In this document: piece by piece, positions 60,381 to 64,000 of the stretch
Layout: each line of letters opens with the position of its first letter
Numbering within the stretch: the stretch's first letter is position 1
Source of the DNA: Oscillatoriales cyanobacterium
Lineage (GTDB): Bacteria > Cyanobacteriota > Cyanobacteriia > Cyanobacteriales > Microcoleaceae
Assembly (NCBI GenBank): GCA_004294385.1
Contig: REAP01000066.1
Coordinates: 1 to 64,000 of the forward strand
Length of the DNA: 64,000 nt
Direction: 5' to 3'
Notes under the pieces: model-generated
Databases searched by the model: none
What the model was told of the DNA's origin: nothing
Seen by the model: the letters and a program-made list of their open reading frames with translations, nothing else
Made by a program: the position numbers and the translations under genes

Positions 60381-60551
60381 TTAGTTGAGACCTAACCAGG
60401 ACAGTAGCCCCTGGCCTGTGGCATACTCGATAATCAAAGTTAGACTAAAACCGATCATCGCGGCTCGACCATTCAGGCGTTCGGCGTAGCTGTTGAAGCC
60501 AAACTTTGGCTGTTCCAGCTTGGGAGTGGTGGTGGGTTGTATTTGTGCCAT
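60381..60551 (-). CDS. High-light-inducible protein (Hlip/Scp)
   Basis: On the minus strand a 56-residue frame reads MAQIQPTTTPKLEQPKFGFN, then SYAERLNGRAAMIGFSLTLI and IEYATGQGLLSWLGLN. The ERLNGRAAMIGF segment is the chlorophyll-binding signature of the LHC superfamily, with one membrane helix. Such proteins bind chlorophyll and carotenoid and protect photosystem II assembly under strong light. The length is normal for a single-helix Hlip. Confidence 0.92.
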   Translation of the reverse strand: MAQIQPTTTPKLEQPKFGFNSYAERLNGRAAMIGFSLTLIIEYATGQGLLSWLGLN

Positions 60552-60719
60552 TGCTTTGGTACCTTGCGATTAGTGCTATTCAAATGTGAAATTCAATGTT
60601 AGTTACAATTCTTAAACATTTGTTCTTTTATTGTAAATGGGGTTAACCCGCCGTCAACCGCCCTGTCACCCAAAAAAACTGCCCCTAACTCCACCCAACC
60701 AATTACACCCGCTCAAAAT

Positions 60720-61391
60720 ATGACAAATCAGTTAGATAACGATCGGCTTCCAGTCCTCGTAAAGAAAGTTACCTTTGCCCTCCGTACAGCAGGCTGGGTT
60801 TGTTTCTGGGCACAAGCAGTGCTGGCTGTGGTGGCGGGGCTAATTTTGCTGCTGGCAATCCCGTCTGCTCTTTCCAGTGGTGCCTCTGGTACGAGCCAAA
60901 CCAGTGCTGGAACGGGGGGAGGTGTAATTTTGGCTGTGTGCGGGCTTTTAGTCCTGGGCTACAGCGCCTATCGGGCTTTTAGCTTTACTCGCTTGTCTAG
61001 AAAACTCCGATCGCCCGCTACCGGTGTCCGCCCCAAAAGGACAGACACGATTCAAAAAGTGCGGTTGACACTGATGAGTAATTTATCGGGAATGCTGCTG
61101 ACATTATTGGGAGCAGAGGCGATCGGCGGTACGCTATTCGTAAAGTCCATATCTCAGCCACAAGTTTTGTTCGGCGCAGCAGTCGATTTCAGTCGATTCA
61201 TTCAGCCACTCGATATATTTGTAGTGCTGGCAAATATTCACGCTACTTTTGCTCATTTTATCGGGATTGTCGGATCTCTTTGGTTGCTCGATCGCATATA
61301 CAAGGCGATCGAGGAAGAGGATTCGCAACAAAAGAAATCGCAACAAAAGGACAGACACGATTCAACAAGTGCGGTTGACACTCATGAGTAA
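60720..61391 (+). CDS. DUF3611-family membrane protein
   Basis: The 223-residue protein has four hydrophobic segments (FWAQAVLAVVAGLILLLAIP, GGVILAVCGLLVLGYSAYRA, SNLSGMLLTLLGAEAIGGTL and IHATFAHFIGIVGSLWLLDR) and the conserved QPLDIFVVLANIHATFAHF. DUF3611 proteins are found in cyanobacteria and plastids and have no established role. The final 20 codons (QQKDRHDSTSAVDTHE) come from the start of a tandem duplicate of its own middle part. Confidence 0.85.
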   Translation: MTNQLDNDRLPVLVKKVTFALRTAGWVCFWAQAVLAVVAGLILLLAIPSALSSGASGTSQTSAGTGGGVILAVCGLLVLGYSAYRAFSFTRLSRKLRSPATGVRPKRTDTIQKVRLTLMSNLSGMLLTLLGAEAIGGTLFVKSISQPQVLFGAAVDFSRFIQPLDIFVVLANIHATFAHFIGIVGSLWLLDRIYKAIEEEDSQQKKSQQKDRHDSTSAVDTHE

Positions 61392-61551
61392 TTTGTCGGG
61401 AATGCTGCTGACACTGCTGGGATCAGAAGCGATCGGCGGTACGCTATTCGTGAAATCTATATCTCAGCCACAAGTTTTGTTCGGCGCAGCAGTCGATTTC
61501 AGTGGATTCATTCAGCCACTCGATATATTTGTAGTCGCCAAGGCATTTTAG
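61335..61551 (+). pseudogene. Tandem partial duplicate of the DUF3611 gene
   Basis: The bases from AAGGACAGACACGATTCAAC at 61346 to about 61537 repeat 61036-61225 with few changes. In another frame they code for NKRTDTIQQVRLTLMSNLSG and AEQ-like later segments (QPQVLFGAAVDFSGFIQPLD), then stop at 61551. It lacks the start and the last helix, so it is a truncated copy. Confidence 0.85.
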
Positions 61552-61634
61552 TCATACACTCTCGGCATCCGGAATCAGCGTCAACTTGTCGAAGAACCTA
61601 CTTAGATACCTTTTAGTAAGAGAACATAAATATC

Positions 61635-62837
61635 ATGGCACTGATACCCGATGCTTATTTTGGGGTGACAGATCACACAACTGTTGAAGTTTCTCCAGAA
61701 AATTTTCGCTCTGTTCTTAGTCAAATTGAAGCTGAACTACTTTGTAGCGACACCTACAGCCATGCTCTAGCTAGCTTGCAAACCATGTTGGGCGAAGCAG
61801 CTTCGGCTGCCGAAATCTTAATTAGAGCTGTTAGCAGAGAAGCCGTCAAGCTAGCATTTCAACGGTTCCCAAAAACACAAAAAACTGAACTGCAAGCGCT
61901 CCAAGAAAGTCCCGCTCTGGCAAGTCCTACTATTACAAGTACCGCCATCACAAGTCCTATTTTTGGAAGTGCTGCTCTGACGACGGCTACAGAATTTACG
62001 GTTGTTGGAGAATTGGAGACATCACAAGTATCTGTTCCGGTTTTTTATCGACGCAGCACTACTGTAGAATTGCCCCCTAAAACAGAGTCGGACACTGAAA
62101 ATGGCGGTTGCTATACTGAAACTCCCGAAGCAAACAAAGAACCTCCGAAATACGAAGGTCAAATTGAGTCATCTACACCCAATGCTGTCGTAGTTCAAGG
62201 AACCTCGTTCCCAGGATTTTCTTTTCTTCAGAAACAGAAGAAGCTCACCAAGGAAGAGACAGCAGTTTTAGCCATTCAACAACGGAAAGATTGCTTGTGC
62301 GAGTTGGGGAGAGAATTGCGCCAAGGGCGGGAACTTCGCTCTTTATCCATCCAGCACGTCCACAGTCTAACTTTGGTACCCCTACATCACATAGAATCGA
62401 TCGAAAATGGGGAAATCGAGAAACTACCCCAAGATATTTATGTTAGAGGTTTCATCCGTCGGATCGGCGATGCTGTGGGACTCAATGGGAATGCTATGGC
62501 AGATGCTTTGCCCAAACTAGATTCCACTGAAACTCTCAACTCCTATTCATCTGCTTCCGATTCGGATTCAGCCGATGGCTTTCAAATGAATTCGGCTCAT
62601 TTGTACATCGGCTATACAGCTTTAATGGCTGGGGCTGTCGGGGGTGTGGCTTGGCTGTCGCAACAACCAGTCGTACCACGGTCAGCACCCGAATCCGTGG
62701 TGACACCGCCAGCCTCAGTTGCGCCTGCTCAGAAGGGCGAAACCCCAGCACCTCGACCTGGTGTCAAAAAGTCTACCACTCACGGAGGTATGATTTTGGG
62801 GGCTGATATGTCGCCGCCTGAGATGATTTTTGGTTAA
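61635..62837 (+). CDS. RodZ-like helix-turn-helix membrane protein
   Basis: The 400 residues begin with a low-complexity region (to about residue 195, Thr/Ser/Pro-rich from about 100). From about residue 220 there is an HTH_25-type domain: LCELGRELRQGRELRSLSIQ, then HIESIENGEIEKLPQDIYVR and GFIRRIGDAVGLNGN. A single hydrophobic helix follows (LYIGYTALMAGAVGGVAWLS) and a Pro-rich tail. This layout fits RodZ-like proteins that link cell wall growth to MreB, but the order differs from RodZ, and the true role is unknown. Confidence 0.7.
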   Translation: MALIPDAYFGVTDHTTVEVSPENFRSVLSQIEAELLCSDTYSHALASLQTMLGEAASAAEILIRAVSREAVKLAFQRFPKTQKTELQALQESPALASPTITSTAITSPIFGSAALTTATEFTVVGELETSQVSVPVFYRRSTTVELPPKTESDTENGGCYTETPEANKEPPKYEGQIESSTPNAVVVQGTSFPGFSFLQKQKKLTKEETAVLAIQQRKDCLCELGRELRQGRELRSLSIQHVHSLTLVPLHHIESIENGEIEKLPQDIYVRGFIRRIGDAVGLNGNAMADALPKLDSTETLNSYSSASDSDSADGFQMNSAHLYIGYTALMAGAVGGVAWLSQQPVVPRSAPESVVTPPASVAPAQKGETPAPRPGVKKSTTHGGMILGADMSPPEMIFG

Positions 62838-63028
62838 AGTTTGTATTTGAGCAAATTGAAAATCGGTGTAATTGGACTCAGAGTTTTAAATGCGATCGCA
62901 CTTTTGATCGATCGAACTCAATGCTCGATGGCTCGACAGCAGAAAAAGTGAATTTTCCAGTACATCAGGAAACTCAATATGTGCGATAAACTAACTATTC
63001 GACCAGTCATTTTAAGGTTTTCGAGAAG
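62838..63028. other. Spacer upstream of speA
   Basis: These 191 bases hold the promoter of the arginine decarboxylase gene. I see no gene and no strong hairpin. Confidence 0.4.
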
Positions 63029-64000
63029 ATGAGTTCCCCTGCTACCACTGCTTCCTCCCCCATCGAGCCGCTATCGACTCAGCCGTCAACTGTCAAAAAT
63101 TTGGCGACACAAGACGCTAGCTTGTCAACCACAGCTCAACTTCCAAAGAAATCTTGGACAATCGAAGATAGCGAAAAACTATACCGAATCCAAGGTTGGG
63201 GGGAACCTTATTTCTCGATCAACGCAGCCGGTCACGTTACAGTATCTCCCAAAGGCGATCGCGGCGGTTCCCTGGACTTGTGCGAACTGGTAGAATCCCT
63301 CAAACAGCGAAACTTAGCATTGCCGTTGCTGATTCGATTTTCTGATATTTTGGAGGATAGGATCGATCGCCTAAATTCCTGTTTCGCCAGAGCGATCGCC
63401 CGCTACAATTACAAAAATGTCTATCGCGGTGTCTTTCCAGTCAAATGCAACCAGCACCGACAATTAGTTCAAGATTTGGTGCGTTTCGGTAAACCGCACC
63501 ACTTCGGCTTGGAAGCTGGCTCGAAACCGGAATTAATGATCGCTTTAGCAACATTAAAAACCCCAGGCGCTTTGTTGATTTGCAACGGTTACAAAGACCG
63601 CCAATATATAGAAACGGCTATTTTAGCACAGCGACTGGGGCAAACTTCAGTAATTGTGCTAGAGCAAATTGAGGAAGTGGAACTCGCGATCGCAGCCAGC
63701 ATCGCATTAGGAATTAAACCGATTTTGGGAGTGCGAGCCAAACTCAGTACCACTGGTGTTGGCCGCTGGGGAGGTTCTACAGGCGATCGGGCAAAATTTG
63801 GCTTGACAATCCCTGAAATTGTCCGCGCTGTCGAGGAGCTGAAAAAAGCCGGAATGCTGGACTGTTTGCAGTTATTGCACTTCCACATCGGCTCTCAAAT
63901 TTCCTCAATTAGCGTCATCAAAGATGCCATCCGAGAAGCCAGCCACATTTATGTAGAACTAGCCAAGTTGGGAGCTAATATGAACTACTTGGATGTCGGC
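63029..64000 (+). CDS. speA: Biosynthetic arginine decarboxylase, N-terminal part (cut by the window end)
   Basis: The frame gives 324 residues from ATG at 63029 to the window end. After a Ser/Thr-rich lead of about 45 residues it shows WTIEDSEKLYRIQGWGEPYF, then the PLP-lysine segment YRGVFPVKCNQHRQLVQDLV, GLEAGSKPELMIALATLKTP, LGVRAKLSTTGVGRWGGSTG and LLHFHIGSQISS. This is the large (about 650-residue) SpeA type that makes agmatine for polyamines. The C-terminal half lies outside the window. Confidence 0.93.
   Translation, partial: MSSPATTASSPIEPLSTQPSTVKNLATQDASLSTTAQLPKKSWTIEDSEKLYRIQGWGEPYFSINAAGHVTVSPKGDRGGSLDLCELVESLKQRNLALPLLIRFSDILEDRIDRLNSCFARAIARYNYKNVYRGVFPVKCNQHRQLVQDLVRFGKPHHFGLEAGSKPELMIALATLKTPGALLICNGYKDRQYIETAILAQRLGQTSVIVLEQIEEVELAIAASIALGIKPILGVRAKLSTTGVGRWGGSTGDRAKFGLTIPEIVRAVEELKKAGMLDCLQLLHFHIGSQISSISVIKDAIREASHIYVELAKLGANMNYLDVG

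Overview
The window is chromosomal DNA from a cyanobacterium. It is dense in GCGATCGC (HIP1) palindromes and carries ndhF/ndhD for a cyanobacterial NDH-1, an RbcR-type regulator, a 56-residue high-light-inducible protein, a DUF3611 protein and a biosynthetic arginine decarboxylase. Its spacers are full of 7-bp short tandem repeats (STRR). A filamentous, non-heterocystous type such as Microcoleus, Oscillatoria or Tychonema fits best. That placement is inference from gene style and repeats, not from a marker gene.

Layout. 0-5.4 kb: accessory genes, then a minus-strand redox cluster (secreted small protein, peroxiredoxin-like protein, DUF4079 protein, cupin, frameshifted EamA transporter, DM13 lipoprotein) divergent from a LysR gene. 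6.5-9.2 kb: a small, partly decayed toxin-antitoxin and defence patch (HicB-like fragments, RelE-like remnant, Phd/VapC pair, AbiJ-like HEPN protein). 9.3-15.9 kb: ndhD, ndhF, a thioredoxin, an NnrU-like membrane protein and rbcR. 15.9-18.8 kb: a TnpB-only insertion sequence and a Ser/Thr kinase. 19.1-24.9 kb: the translation/secretion cluster rplS-trnW-secE-nusG-rplK-rplA-[L10 leader]-rplJ-rplL, all minus, with tRNA-Ala downstream. 25-34 kb: phosphate transporter, a decayed IS605-like element, an unusual EamA protein, YjbQ, a glycosyltransferase, a cheR remnant and clpC. 34-42 kb: moeB-rhodanese and JAMM protease, Uma2 nuclease, two ferredoxins, hisZ, a J-domain/TPR protein, an inositol phosphatase and a nuclease lipoprotein. 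42-50.6 kb: tRNA-Ser, SOUL protein, REC-EAL protein, two tandem DUF202 proteins, a cysK fragment, gltD, an Rpn nuclease and a PRC-barrel protein. 50.7-64 kb: a broken smc, murA, an M48 peptidase overlapping tRNA-Leu, EamA and spermidine-synthase-like genes, hlip, DUF3611, a RodZ-like HTH protein and the start of speA.

Few neighbouring genes work together outside the ribosomal/secretion cluster, the ndhF-ndhD pair, the moeB-JAMM pair and the redox cluster. The strongest theme is repeat activity. Heptad STRRs, a short element with co-varying arms, a 180-224-bp multi-hairpin element with terminal inverted repeats, and IS200/IS605 relatives fill most spacers. Several have entered or reshaped coding ends (rplK, rbcR, pit, smc and a toxin gene). 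The most striking single observation is a C-terminal deletion and frameshift in smc that removes the D-loop of the ATPase head while the original C-terminal codons survive just downstream.
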